Origin: Dryococelus australis
Taxonomy: Eukaryota; Arthropoda; Insecta; Phasmatodea; Phasmatidae
Assembly: GCA_029891345.1 (NCBI GenBank)
Contig: CM057002.1
Span: forward strand, 61,742,777-61,806,776
Reading direction: 5' to 3'
DNA: 64,000 bases
Positions 47,758 through 58,640 of this stretch are shown piece after piece. The translations under genes and the position numbers were made by a program. A model generated the notes under the pieces. The model had not been told where the DNA came from, searched no databases, and saw nothing but the letters and a program-made list of their open reading frames with translations. Position 1 is the stretch's first letter, and each line of letters opens with the position of its first letter.

Positions 47758-48367
47758 TATGTCAATAACGTTGATCTTAAGTGTAATTCATCGCAATTGC
47801 GTTCGGTATATTTCCCTGCATTGGAGTTAGATGGAGAATGGCAACTAAGTCTAATCGAATTCATTACTTACAACAGCATACCAAACATTGAAATGCTCAA
47901 CCAATCATTTACGGTTAACAATGGTGAAAAACCCTACAGGAATGTGATACCGATAGGATCTCATGTGTTGGATGTGTGCGATGTACAGTAACATTGATAT
48001 CGATTTCTCGGAAGACAATTCTATTGCACATATGTTAGGCTACGAACAGAGAGTGTATTCTGCTAATGAATTACACGAATCATCAAAACAGGTTAACATA
48101 TTATCGGTAAATGTATTTCGTATAAATGTTAATATTGTAGGCGGTTCATATTTTAATGAGAAACTGACAAGTACACCACATGAATCCATGTGTTTGGTTT
48201 CTCGAGGATATAAAATAATTGAAAAACCGAATACATTAATATATTTTCCAGTAATAGTGAATCGTGTTGATGAAATAGTTATTACAATTGTCGATCAAGA
48301 TGGTAAACTTATTTATTTTAGAAACGAAGAAATTACCATCCATTTAAATTTTAAAAAAGCTATATAA
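47758..48367 (+). pseudogene. Penton-like (minor capsid) protein, frameshifted
   Basis: The first half is in frame 47758-47991 (VYFPALELDGEWQLSLIEF, YNSIPNI), the second in frame 47963-48367 (HESSKQVNIL, RINVNIVGGSYFNEKL, RGYKIIE, VDQDGKLIYFRNEEITIHL). A frameshift, probably with a small deletion, joins them near 47985. The beta-rich pattern and these blocks match the protein that precedes the major capsid gene in this element family, usually interpreted as a single-jelly-roll penton at capsid vertices. No upstream Met is in frame, so the start has been lost. The role is inferred from the family and the gene order. Confidence 0.6.
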
Positions 48368-48369
48368 AC

Positions 48370-48603
48370 CGTTTCATCCCGTGTGCATTATAATCAAAAT
48401 GCATATTGTATATAAAACCCAATACAGATGTAAAGCAGGCAGTTTTTTTAAAGAAATATTTCACTAAGGAACGTATTTCCAAGAAAGGAACTATAAAAAG
48501 ATGTAAATGCAAGCATGAAATGCTCGCTTCAAATAAGTTACCTTTGAAGTTAACACGAGGCAACAAATTATATTTAATTAAAAGAATTGGGATATACGGT
48601 TAA
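48370..48603 (+). pseudogene. Small basic ORF between penton-like and capsid-like genes
   Basis: The 48406-48603 frame encodes a Lys/Arg-rich peptide whose last residues (LTRGNKLYLIKRIG) recall a short basic C-terminal tail found in small ORFs at this position in related elements. It may correspond to a minor virion or DNA-binding protein. The evidence is mostly position and charge. The start is unclear and the 5' portion is out of frame. Confidence 0.35.
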
Positions 48604-48608
48604 TCGAA

Positions 48609-49829
48609 ATGGAAGACATACTTAATGTTGCAGAATCAATCAGTTATGAAGATTCAATCACAAATACTGAAATACGTGTCTATGAACCATTCCAAGTTGG
48701 TCCGTGTACATTTCCATCGGTAATAAGGATTTCAATACAAATCATGATATATACACATCATCGACATCAAGTTTAAGGTTGAGAGCAACAATTAAAAAAA
48801 CAGTCGATCTAAGCAATTAAATTACTACTTAAATAGTAAGAAACGGAATACTTCATTTAACCGGTAGAATATCATATTTGCTAAATGGAGTGGAAATCGA
48901 TCAGACAGATGTTGGAATTACTTCAACAATAAAAAAAAACTCTCTCTTGCAAACTGTAAACAATCTTTATACAGGTCTGATCGCTGGATGGAGCAATGCT
49001 AGTGATTATTCACTAAAAATAAATCCAGGCAGAAGATATGAAGTTGTTATACTATTATGTTTGGTTTTGGGCTTTGCTGAAGACTACAAACACGTTTTAA
49101 ATGATAAACATGATTTAATTATTATATTCGCTAACATGCATTTGAATGCCATATATGATACCACTAATAACGAAGAAGGTGTAGCATTTGAGTTAAACAG
49201 TGTCGAATGGCTAACACCACAATTTTGAAATTAACACATGCAATTGTGTAAAGTTTTTAAAATGCATCAAAAAAGGGAATAATTTAGATGTTGCATACAG
49301 ATCATGGGCTCTGAAGTCCTTTCCAACTCTACTAACCACACAAAAAGTAGTATGGCTTGTGAAATCAAGTTTTTCATCTGAGAAACAGTGATTTGTTGTC
49401 ATATGTTTTCAAACAAACCAACAAAACAATTTAAAAGCAGATCGATTAATATTCGATAGTTGTGATATGAAAAATATTAAACTATATCTAAACAGCCAAG
49501 CTTATCCCTATGTTGATTTCAATATGAATTTTGATAATGGGGAATTCCTTATTTGCTACGATATCTATTATACAAAGTTTCAGGACTCATATTATAACAA
49601 AATGAGTTCACCGATACTAGAGCATGAAACCTTTAAAAGTATAGGAGCTTTATTTGTATTCGATGTAAGCAAACACGATGATACACTTACCAATAGCATA
49701 ATTGATTCACAAATTGAAATAATTGCAAATACACCCATTCCAGAAAATACTCAAGCATTTGCTTTAATAATTCATGATAGATTAGTGAGTTACAGTGTAA
49801 GAGATAAGCTGATGAAAATAATTAATTGA
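48609..49829 (+). pseudogene. Major-capsid-like protein, broken in three frames
   Basis: A gene of about 407 codons can be followed: ATG at 48609 (MEDILNVAESISYED), frame change at about 48740, in-frame stops at 48818-48820 and 48830-48832, then GRISYLLNGVEIDQTDVGIT, LGFAEDYKHVLNDKHDLIII and FELNSVEWLTP up to TGA at 49226-49228, another frame change near 49230, RSWALKSFP, TGA at 49389-49391, and finally NIKLYLNSQAYPYVDFNMNF to FALIIHDRLVSY before the stop at 49827-49829. These blocks are characteristic of the capsid-like protein of this arthropod element family, probably a double-jelly-roll fold. Length is near complete; there are at least two frameshifts and three premature stops. Confidence 0.7.
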
Positions 49830-49861
49830 GTCAGTAGGAGACAAGCCACAGCTATGGCGAG

Positions 49862-50358
49862 ATGTTTCACAATGTACAAGGATTTCGATCTCCAAATAAA
49901 TTTATCATTAAAGAATTAGCTATTACTGATATGGAAGAACATACAACTATATTCAGCTTCAAACCGCCATTCGACTGGAAATATCTAACTCGCAAACACA
50001 AGAAAACTAAAAGATGGGTTACCAACCATCACCACAGTTTGAAATGGGAGAGTGGGTGTATGGCATATGAGAATATTGAAGATATTTGCTAGCAATATTT
50101 AAAAGTTGTGAAATATATGCAGGCAGAGTTGAGCAAAAATTCATTTTAGAAAGTGTGTGGAATGGGAAAATAACAGCTATTCAAAAAGAATACAATTGCC
50201 CATCATTCAAACAATTATGTAAAACACACAGATCTAATTCAACATTCTTCTCTGCAGAGTAAAACTCTATATTAATGCTAACTTGGGCAATTATGTCTGA
50301 TTGGGGTGAAAAAGATTATGATGATTCTCATCCTGAATCACCTGTGGATATTATATGA
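49862..50358 (+). pseudogene. Conserved unknown ORF downstream of the capsid-like gene
   Basis: The first frame 49862-50092 reads FHNVQGF, KFIIKELAITDM, FSFKPPF and NHHHSLKWESG. After a frameshift at about 50094 it continues as IYAGRVEQKFILES, YNCPSFKQL, a stop near 50260, and ends at TGA 50356-50358. The opening hydrophobic strand plus QGF and the later NCP-SFKQL block resemble an uncharacterised family that accompanies the same capsid genes in arthropod genomes. The alternating strands and the later Lys-rich segment suggest an RNase H-like or exonuclease fold, but acidic catalytic residues cannot be assigned here. The function is unknown. Confidence 0.5.
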
Positions 50359-50566
50359 GTCATATGACACTATTTGGGCGAGGGAACATTGTGAACTAAT
50401 GAGTGAAATTTAGTATAAAAAGTATTTCATTGTATGTAATCCAATATTCCTTAAAAATGGATCAACAAGGCCACAAAACCACCTGTTCATGCATACATAA
50501 ATCTAAGTGCAAATTAAATATCAACAAGTTATTAACACGCTGGAGTAAAACATTTCGACTTTGTTT

Positions 50567-50570
<4 letters not shown>

Positions 50571-50614
<44 letters not shown>

Positions 50615-50628
50615 CATACATACATACA
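50571..50628. repeat. Compound microsatellite (TA)n(CATA)n
   Basis: The TA run 50571-50610 continues into CATA units to about 50628. Confidence 0.95.
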
Positions 50629-53600
50629 TTTTGTAACACTCTGTGGTATCAAAATGTATATAAATTTGTGAGACTGTGTTTGTATATATTTTCATTAATA
50701 AATGTGTCTTTAAATTAATTTTTTAATTTCAATTAATGTATCCATTTTAAAAAGTGAACTTGTTTTGCTAAGAAAAGAAAGAAATAGTATCCTTGATTAC
50801 CAAAATTAATGTAAGCAATGTTGTTGTAAAAGCCAGAGGTGCTCAATTTTACAGATATTTTAACCTAAGTGAATGGCTTAAAATTGGTAAACTTATAGTG
50901 TTTGCAAATATCTCTAGACATGTAATAACTGCCGTGTTTAGAGCTATACAGGTCTATCAGTGCTACCACTCCTTGTACAGTGTCATAAAATATAAAAGTT
51001 TAAATTCAATGTCTTTCCAATGCTACCAACCAAAATCCGAGATTATAGGTGCATGCCTGAGTCCGAAAAACCTCGCAAAAAGCACTTCGGTTTTATAATA
51101 CCCTAGCCAGGCGCCTACCTTTTCATGAAGAAGACAGCCAAGGTCATCCACATCCCCCTGGTAGGGAGGTCAGCTCAGGTCATCGTCTTAACTTTGAGCA
51201 AACCAAAGAGAAAACATCTTCTTACCTGAACGTAACATGAAGTAACGATTTTTAAGTTTGTAAGGCTTTCAGTTGTATTATATTAAAACAGTTTGTAATA
51301 AATTTTAATGAAATTTAAGTAATTTTATGATTTGTGATGTAACATGAAGTAACCATTTTTAAGTTTGTAGTGTTTTCAGACCTAAATGTTGAAGAAATGT
51401 TGGAAAGTTTTTTAGTCGTAAAATGATTTGTAATTATTTTACACCTTAAAGTGTAGTATTTTTCTTGGAAATATTAACTAAATAGTTTTTTTAATGGATT
51501 TTTTAAAATATAAACGTTATTTTGAATAAAAAAAATTTTAATGCATAAAATGAGTAATATGACTTGTTATTTAATAATATTTAATTCCTCGTGTCATTAT
51601 TTTGTTGTATCATTGTTGGATAAAAATTTAAAATTATTAGAGAGAACTTTGAAATGAGTGTGTCACTAGCAGTAAGCTTTTCGAGGTTTATATTTAAAAC
51701 TCAGGTAGCTGGATGCCTTCCACAAGAAAATACAAGTTTCTCACGATACTCTTCATGAGGGAGAGAAAAAATAGTTGTGTATACACTTTTAAACTAACAT
51801 TTCCATTAAGGAAATTTCATCAAACAACATTTGAACAGCTGAGAGGGGGAATTACAAAAGTGATGGAGAAACAATCCAACATCCGAATGAATGATTTTGA
51901 AACCAAAGAAGAGGGAACAGTAAAATCTCGAGGAAACCTTCGTCGACACAACTCAACTTGAAGGACCCTGGGGGACAAGAGAATCAAGGGAAAGTGGGCT
52001 GACATAAATACCTCTTAGGAGCCAGGTAGAAAGAGCTCCTTTCAACACACAACAGCTCCAAGAATGTTTCCCGCTGACCCTCAACTCTACAGCAGCGCCA
52101 GCGAGAGTCGAACTGCATCGATTCCCTTTTATTAGTACTTATAGTTTCTCATTGTTAAAGAGTAAATAAACTCAGAAAATTCAAAAACTCAACGTCAATT
52201 TTTTTTTCCAGTTATTCTGACACTGGGCATGCCATTTTTGGAAAGACATTTTGTATATCTTACGTTGAATAGATTAAAAATAATAAGTAAGATTAAACAA
52301 TAGATTTACTGTCTAAGATGCTTATTGATCAAGCTTTCGATTCAGAATTTAATACATTTAAATCAATATAAATAAGCAGCTTTGAATTCACGATTTTGTT
52401 TTAATATGCAAATTTATTTGCTTACTTAAAAATATTTACATTCTGCAAGATAATATAGTGATAAAATCATACAGTACATATTGAATATTTTTTATATTCA
52501 AACTCTTTATATTACGAATGATATAATGTGAACATTTTATAATACAGTTTAAATTCCAGAGTTAATTACTATCACCTTATTACAATCACGAATACATTTG
52601 AAAACAATATTTGGCAAGTCAGTAATAAATTGTTTTCACCCACCTTCGTTACCTGTAGTGAAATAGGACAATGGATTTGTGTCTGAATGTCACATAGATA
52701 CTGTATTTGCGTGGTTTCCCAAATGTAAATTTAGTTTACTTTCAAAACCAACCCAAGTGCTTATTAGTTTACAGGCTAAATTGGGAGCCTTTATAAATCA
52801 TAACTTAAGAAATATACATAACAGAAAAGTGTATTTTAGTCGTGCTGTAAATACTCCCAAGAATAAATGGTATATTTTCCAATAGTACAGTCAAAAAATA
52901 CGTGTCTTACAGTAGGCACATTGTTCGTATATACTTGCTTTGAAAATCCAGCAGATTAAATCTAATAGTGTTATTGTAACTAGCATATATTCAACTAAGG
53001 AAAAATAATATTTCATTACAAAAGCATTGTGTATACTTATTTGAGAACTCAGTTATGTATAAACGTAAGTTTCATTGTAGACATGACCATATGACAGATC
53101 TTTACAGTTGACTATATACTAACTTTCGCAAATTGTCACTCATATGTCCGGCTTGGTTCATGAAATATTCGCATACCGCTGTCCCAAAATAGTTTGTTTT
53201 TGTATTAGGGCATAGGGATAGTACCATGTAGGTAAGAATTAAAAAGCACCATGGATAATACTACGGCTATAGAATACATATATTTCTTGCATCCATTAAC
53301 CAAGGCCTACCTGGTAATATTTACATCCATTTAACTGTCAAAAATATAATTTTAGTGATTTTATTAAGCTTCCAAAACCACGGTAAATTACGTATCAAGT
53401 ACAAATATTTTGAAGATATTCTCAGATAATTTAAATAGACATTTGAAGAATAAATATTGTAATCACGTCTATATTTGGCATGTAAGAGTAGCACTACTTT
53501 GATAACAGCGCTATGCGGCGATTTCATTAACTAAATCAGTCCATAAGGGTGGTAATTTTGTCACGTCAGTGCCAAGGCCTGTCCTTCTGGGATTGTGATT

Positions 53601-53700
53601 GTCGACATCACTGCTGATAGTTCGTGTGATGCAAGCCAGTCTACCTCAAGTTTACTCTATGCATGCTGTTTTAAACTCTATGGGATGCTCCACTGTTGCA
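50629..53700. other. AT-rich intergenic sequence, no gene seen
   Basis: Apart from the direct repeat at 51232-51369, nothing is recognisable. The 51713-51961 frame is Lys/Arg/Thr-rich without a domain. Confidence 0.5.
51232..51369. repeat. Direct repeat, two units 107 bases apart
   Basis: GTAACATGAAGTAACGATTT with the following TTAAGTTTGTA at 51232-51262 recurs at 51339-51369 with one change. Confidence 0.8.
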
Positions 53701-53750
53701 GCGTCTTGGGAGTCTCGGTGGCGAGAAAGCAGATCTCGTAGCAGCAGAGG

Positions 53751-53996
53751 TCAGACACCGAGCAGCGGCGAGAGCACGTTGAGGTTGTTGAGCGCGTTTA
53801 CGTGCACCCTGAGGAGCGCGTTCATGACGCCCAAGAGGAAGTCGAGGCCGCCCGAGTTGGAGGTCACCTGCGGGCTCGAGTCTCCTACCGGAGAGCCGCC
53901 GCCGCCGCCATGGGGCGTCCCGTCGCTGTCGCAGCACGAAACTTCCAGAGCCTGCAACACGGCGACCAGCTGTCGCCCGTCCACACACGCCTTATC
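53751..53996 (-). CDS. Candidate GC-rich exon, product unknown
   Basis: On the minus strand a frame from about 53996 to the TGA at 53751-53753 has strong G/C preference at third codon positions inside very AT-rich DNA, a good sign of real coding sequence. It encodes VDGRQLVAVLQALEVSCC, a Gly-rich linker (GGGGG), then GGLDFLLGVMNALLRVHVNA and NNLNVLSPLLG. The Leu-rich helical ending suits a helical-repeat protein, but I do not recognise the family. The acceptor is not clear (AG at TGTAG or GATAAG). It could be a terminal exon or could run on through a weak donor (CTCG|GTGTCT). Other frames (53599-54045 plus, 53671-53988 minus) look like shadows. Confidence 0.4.
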   Translation of the reverse strand, partial: DKACVDGRQLVAVLQALEVSCCDSDGTPHGGGGGSPVGDSSPQVTSNSGGLDFLLGVMNALLRVHVNALNNLNVLSPLLGV

Positions 53997-54055
53997 AGAC
54001 CACTACAGTCCATTTGTGTTTATTACCAATTACCAACTTTTCTGAAGCCATGTTA

Positions 54056-54757
54056 AACTTCTACTTCCAGGCTAATCCTCAGCCTAATGCAAACAAATCT
54101 TAATTAAGGGAGGTGGTAGCATTGCCATCTTGTGTTTATTTATCTTTCTTTATAATCTGATGTTAAGATTTAATTTCATTTATTTAATTATATTTAATTA
54201 ATTTAATAAGATTGGAAAATAATAAATAATGAGTCAATCTTTTTTTATGATTAGAGGTGCAACAAAGACAACGTGGGACTTAAAAATACCTGTTAAATAT
54301 AATGCCCTACACTCTAACTGCCCTCGTTTTCGAGTTTCATCTGAAAAGTTAGCTACAGTGAAATACAAATAAATACAGGATGGGAGGAACACTACCCCTT
54401 TGGGTTAAGGTTTATTCTACAAATGTTGCGAAAACTAAGAAATAGTAATCCCATAAAACCATTTGTATATTCTAATCAATTATGTGAATTATTCAGTTTT
54501 TATTTAGTTGTAATATTGTTATCAGTAGGTGATAAAGTATTCGAAAGAAATGAATTTATAGCAAACAACTATTCCAACAAATAGTATTCTGTATGAGTGA
54601 ATGTTGCTAGGATTGTAATTGGCGACAACAATCATGAACATGCAAGCTGCAGCAGAACATACTCAGATGCTACCAACGTTTACGCTGGTATTACGGTCGG
54701 GAAATTACTGATATGTTTGATTACACTAAAAACGACAAGCTCATTTACTGCTTACTT
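54056..54757. other. No gene seen
   Basis: AT-rich sequence with short frames only. Confidence 0.5.
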
Positions 54758-54834
54758 TGGGTTTGAACACGGAATCTACCGATCCGAAGGTAAAACCTAG
54801 CGACTTGGGCCACGGAGGTTCCGTGTATGATGCT
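54758..54834 (-). mobile_element. tRNA-derived SINE-like head
   Basis: On the minus strand TGGCCCAAGTCGCTAGG (54797-54813) fits a pol III A box and GTGTTCAAACCC (54758-54769) fits a B box, about 30 bases apart, as in the tRNA-like head of SINEs. The body and tail were not delimited. Confidence 0.4.
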
Positions 54835-55851
54835 GTGACAGTGTTCCTGTCTCTGGTCGGTTGTGAAGCACAGGCTGGCGGGTTAAGACCGCTGTCCAGC
54901 TATCGGGGTGTTAACATGTGTGGTTGTGCAATAGCCTGTTTTTCCTCCGAAGAGTCTACTTACGTGATTGCGTATTTCGTTACATTTCCCAGAATTTTTT
55001 AAAATATTAGGTGACTTGTCTGGGAATCAAATCCGGTATTTCCAATGATTACATACCTACTGGGTTTCGTCAAGACATCGAACCCGATACTTATACTTGT
55101 ATTCGTTGCTAATTACACAGTTACGCATGAGCATACATTCGTTAAGTCACTGCCCCAATACTTCGTAAACAATAAAAGTGTGATTATGTAATACAAGTGC
55201 ATTGCCCCGATCGACCTGCAGTTTTGGGTTGATAGTGGTAGGGAGTGGATGTAGACTCTCCCTCGACATCTTACGCGATGGTGTATACTTATATGGTGCA
55301 ATTGTAATATCCCCGTCTATAATGTTACTAATAGTAATAATAATATTAAAGAAATGTAATTTTGTCTGTTGAAGTTTAGCTCTCTTGATGAGAGGATCTA
55401 TGTGAATTGTGTAATGGGTGGACGTATGTTAGTAGACGTCTGGTTGTTGTGTAGTTTATACATATGTGCATTATGATATAGGTATTCTATAGGTTGGTGA
55501 TTATGTAATTATATTATATTAATAACAATCGGTTGATGTCTGGATGTGGCGAGAGAGCGTTTGCAAGCGAGAGTAGATGTCGGCTGCATACTGGTTTGGC
55601 GATGAAGTATAAATTATTGATGTGTTTAGGTAAATCAGATTGTTAGCAATCCATAAAGGTTGGGAACATTTAGAGATGTCAGTTTGTGTGCGTGTGTATG
55701 GGAATTATATATATAAATTGTTTTTGCTAATATTGAATGTTTATATCACCTGACAGATAATCATCGTCGGTGGTCCAAAAATAACATAATATTAAGTGAT
55801 TCAAGCAGGAATACAATCCAAATTTTTTTTTAATTCGTAGATAAATCAATA
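54835..55851. other. No gene seen
   Basis: The sequence at 55020-55100 contains two further fragments like tRNA T-arms (GGGAATCAAATCCGG, CATCGAACCCGATAC). Otherwise it is AT-rich with a TA-rich patch near 55710. Confidence 0.4.
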
Positions 55852-56125
55852 TTACATGATCTAATCGAGAATCGAACTCGAGTCTGAAATTAACATTATA
55901 TTAACTACCCCCAGCAGCTATCCAATTCAAAAATACAATTTTTTAAAATTCGGAAATAAAATAATATTACATGATCTGTTCGAGAATCGAACCCGAGTCC
56001 GTAATTACCATTATATTAACTAACCCCCGCCAGCTAACCAATTAAAAAATATTTTTTTTTAAATTCGGAAATAAAATAATATTACATGACCTGAGCGAGC
56101 ATCGAACCTGGATGCACCAGAAATT
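55852..56125 (-). repeat. 115-base tandem repeat containing tRNA B-box-like motif
   Basis: TTACATGATCT or a close variant begins at 55852, 55967 and 56082, giving an exact 115-base period. Each unit has CGAGAATCGAACCCGAGTC or a variant; its complement GACTCGGGTTCGATTCTCG matches the T-arm/B box of tRNA genes (GGTTCGANTCC). The rest of the unit is AT-rich (ATTCGGAAATAAAATAATA). The third unit is partial. No A box accompanies the motif, so these are not tRNA genes. Confidence 0.8.
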
Positions 56126-56394
56126 AATATGTTATAACTAAATAATTGCTTTCGTTAGACATCGTATCCGTTAATGTATAAATAACTAATTACAATAATT
56201 GGTTACGCAATAACTTGCATTCATTATGTTAATAGCCGATTACATAATATATCTCGACCTTTTAAGTGTTTACACCAGTGACTGTGTTATGTCAGTCGAG
56301 CGAGGGGCGTCGTGGCGGTAAGACATCAGTCGGAAAGCTGCTCTTGTAAGCGATCGCGTAATTTTTTTATATTGTATATTACGTGAGTCGTCCG

Positions 56395-56740
56395 GAAATC
56401 GAACAGGACTTTCGAAATCCAAAATTCTTCAAAATTAACATACATGCATTGCCCGGGGTTCGAACCGGAGGTTCAAGTTTCATTTTTTTTTAACTAACAT
56501 AGATACATTGCCCGGAGTTCGAGCCAGAGGTTCAAATTTCAAAATTTTTCAAAATTAACATAGAATTGAACCGGAAGTTTGAAATTCAAAATTTTCCAAA
56601 ATTAACATATATGCATTATCCTGGGTTCAAACCAGAGGTTCAAATTTCAAAATTTTCCAAAATTAACATAGGTACATTGCCCGGGAATCGAACTGGAAGT
56701 TCCAAATTCTAAATTCTCCAAAATTAACATAGATGTCTTG
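56395..56740. repeat. 60-base tandem array with GGTTCGAACC-type core
   Basis: Five to six units of about 60 bases (one shortened to about 48) share CATTGCCCGGGGTTCGAACC, GGAGGTTCAAATTTCAAAAT and TTTTCCAAAATTAACATAGA. The centre GGTTCGAACC is palindromic and identical to a tRNA B box on both strands. Copies decay towards 56700. Confidence 0.85.
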
Positions 56741-56799
56741 CGTCGGATGTCTAACTTACGCCATGGTAAAATAGAAAGTAAATCGAATGTTTCAAAAGT

Positions 56800-56951
56800 A
56801 GGTCAAATTTTTCAAAGTAGTTAAAAAATCAGGGTCAAAGTCAAAGGTCAAAATTTCTAAAGTAGTTAGAAAAAGTAGGTTCAAGATCAAAGGTCAAAAT
56901 ATCAAAATTAGATCAAAACTATAAATTTCCAAGGTCAAGGTCACGAGGTCA
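56800..56951 (+). promoter_or_regulatory. Cluster of AGGTCA half-sites
   Basis: AGGTCA occurs at 56800-56805, 56845-56850, 56891-56896, 56932-56937, 56938-56943 and 56946-56951. The last three form direct repeats with spacing 0 and 2, and TCAAGGTCA matches the FTZ-F1-type monomer site. The matches may be no more than part of a decayed tandem repeat (TCAAAGGTCAAAATTT words recur), so function is inference only. Confidence 0.3.
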
Positions 56952-57644
56952 TAAATATCCAGAACCCCCGTGCTCCTTCTACTCATATGTTATAGAAGAG
57001 TAATGTGTTTGTATCAAGCTATTTCTTGCATTGGGAATTTTTCAATATAATTGCGGCGCTGTATATTATGCCAAATGAATGCATACGTCTGGCAAATCAT
57101 AGCTAATATTTGCACAAAGATGGCAAAATATATTATCTAGGAATACCGTTCCTTGGGTTTTCCACGTTGGCTTGCTTGGCTAAGGAATTTTCAGTGCTTT
57201 TCCCTGGTTTACCGGAGAATAGTGGTTACGTTCTCCATAGATTTAAGCGGAGCAAATTTGCGGGGCTGTTCCCCGCTCGGCTGTGCACAACACTCCGTAA
57301 ATAAAACACCTCGTAAATTAATCAGATCAGTTAGTCATTTCGCGAGTGGATACCGAACCATCACGATTCGGCATCATCGCCACACATGCTTAAAGATTTT
57401 CCAAATACTGAAAATGTATTTGAAAGCTTTATTGCGGGCAAGGATGTATCACTAGAGTATCGTAAGTCTGTGGTGTGAACGCAAACCTAGAAATAAATGG
57501 TAGATTTAATTTCGTTAGTTTAGAACATCGGCCGCTACCGTTTGGCAACCATTGCTAAGCATTCAGACGATGACGCAAAAGGCGCCGCCCAGCTGCTGGC
57601 ATCTTGTTCTAGGCCTAGAAGCGCAAGAACGTGAGGTGCGAGTG
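56952..57644. other. No gene seen
   Basis: Overlapping short frames at 57110-57304 and 57153-57455 show no domain. Confidence 0.45.
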
Positions 57645-57782
57645 AAGATCTTGAGAGCCGATGAGGGTAATTGAGGTGATTATGGAGCCGCGCCGAAATT
57701 AAATGGCAGGGGAAACGGGAGATCCCCGGGAAAACCCGGCGACCAGCAGGCTAACAACCGCTGGGCCATCGCAGCCTCTAAA
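57645..57782 (-). mobile_element. tRNA-derived SINE, deleted copy
   Basis: On the minus strand the head reads GATGGCCCAGCGGTTGTTAG (A-box like), then jumps into the body shared with the other copies (GGGTTTTCCCGGGGATCTCC, and the tail TCATCGGCTCTCAAGATC at 57648-57665). The B box and middle are missing. The tail word also occurs at 58437-58454. Confidence 0.6.
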
Positions 57783-58411
57783 AGAACCGTAAAGAGCATC
57801 CCACACACGTCCATTATACGCCTCGTCGTTTATAAACGCAAGGAACATGATTTCCGAGCGAGTGTTACAAAGGACAACCCGTTTCTTTTAGACTTCCAGT
57901 CGTGATTGTAATTTTTAGCGTGTGCTCCATATCCCTGCACTTATTTTCATGAGTTTTCACTGAAATACTCAAACCTACGTAAAAAAAAAAAAAAAAAAAA
58001 AAAAAACTTTTAATCAGACATCACACTGGTAAAACTTCCAGACGGCGAGAGTAAACTAATAAGTGTACGAAAAAATTCTTTTAAATGCTATTCGTAAGCA
58101 TAAATCTCACAAAAATATTAAATAGTGAGAAAACAAAAGGTTTTTCGCAAAACTTCCTGGCAGGTATCATTATTGATCAAGACACATTTCATAAAATATT
58201 TAATAACTTATCACAAAATGATTATGGCCACGCCCAACAGGAATGGTTACCTATCGCACCAACATGGTTAAAATTAGAGATTGGAAATTTCGCAGATTGC
58301 TTTGAGAACAAAGTGTGCTTCAAACACGCGTACATTCCAGTTTCGTTTGCAATAGGACTACAGTTTATGGTATGCGACCTGGGCGAATGGAAAGAGTGAG
58401 CGAGTGGAGAG
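57783..58411. other. No gene recognised
   Basis: An A run lies at 57980-58006. The plus frame 58085-58399 (104 codons) shows no domain and runs into the SINE. Confidence 0.4.
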
Positions 58412-58640
58412 ATTTGGGCCGCTCTTAGCAGCGAGATCTTGAGAGCCGATGAGGGTGAAACGATGTGAGTACAAAGCAGCGCCGGAATTAAAGAGCGAGG
58501 GAAACGGGAGATTCCCGAGAGAACCCGCCGACACATCGGCATCGTCCGGCACGATTCCCCACTTGCGAAAATCCGGGAATCGGACCAGGTTCGCCTAGGT
58601 GAGAGGCGAGTAGTCTAACCACTACACCACCGCGGCCCCT
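58412..58640 (-). mobile_element. tRNA-derived SINE, minus-strand copy
   Basis: Read on the minus strand from 58640, GGGGCCGCGGTGGTGTAGTG then GTTAG is the A-box region and GGTCCGATTCCCGG the B box about 50 bases on, followed by a GC-rich body (GGGAATCGTGCCGG) and the tail TCATCGGCTCTCAAGATC. The same body occurs in the plus copy at 59574-59811. Confidence 0.75.

Larger units (their letters stand above)
47376..50358 (+). mobile_element. Polinton/adintovirus-like capsid module, endogenous and decayed
   Basis: Five broken genes lie head to tail on the plus strand with little space between them: an adenain-type cysteine protease, a penton-like protein, a small basic ORF, a major-capsid-like protein and a conserved unknown. 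Each shows the conserved blocks I associate with a widespread arthropod and cnidarian family linked to Polinton-like and adintovirus-like elements. All carry stops or frameshifts, so this is an old genomic copy. DNA polymerase B, integrase and ATPase genes were not found within the window, and no terminal inverted repeats were recognised. It is therefore either a partial insertion or one whose other half has decayed. Family assignment is from memory of motifs. Confidence 0.7.

Noticed and set aside
53599-54045. 148-codon plus-strand frame
   Set aside because: It is Ser/Arg/Pro-rich and antisense to the more convincing minus-strand frame; it looks like a shadow of the GC-rich block.
55852-56740. 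tRNA genes at the GGTTCGAACC and TTCGATTC motifs
   Set aside because: B-box-like motifs recur at fixed tandem spacing without A boxes or cloverleaf partners.
55852-56740. CRISPR array, suggested by regular repeats
   Set aside because: Units are diverged tandem repeats without unique spacers of constant length, in a eukaryotic context with no cas genes.
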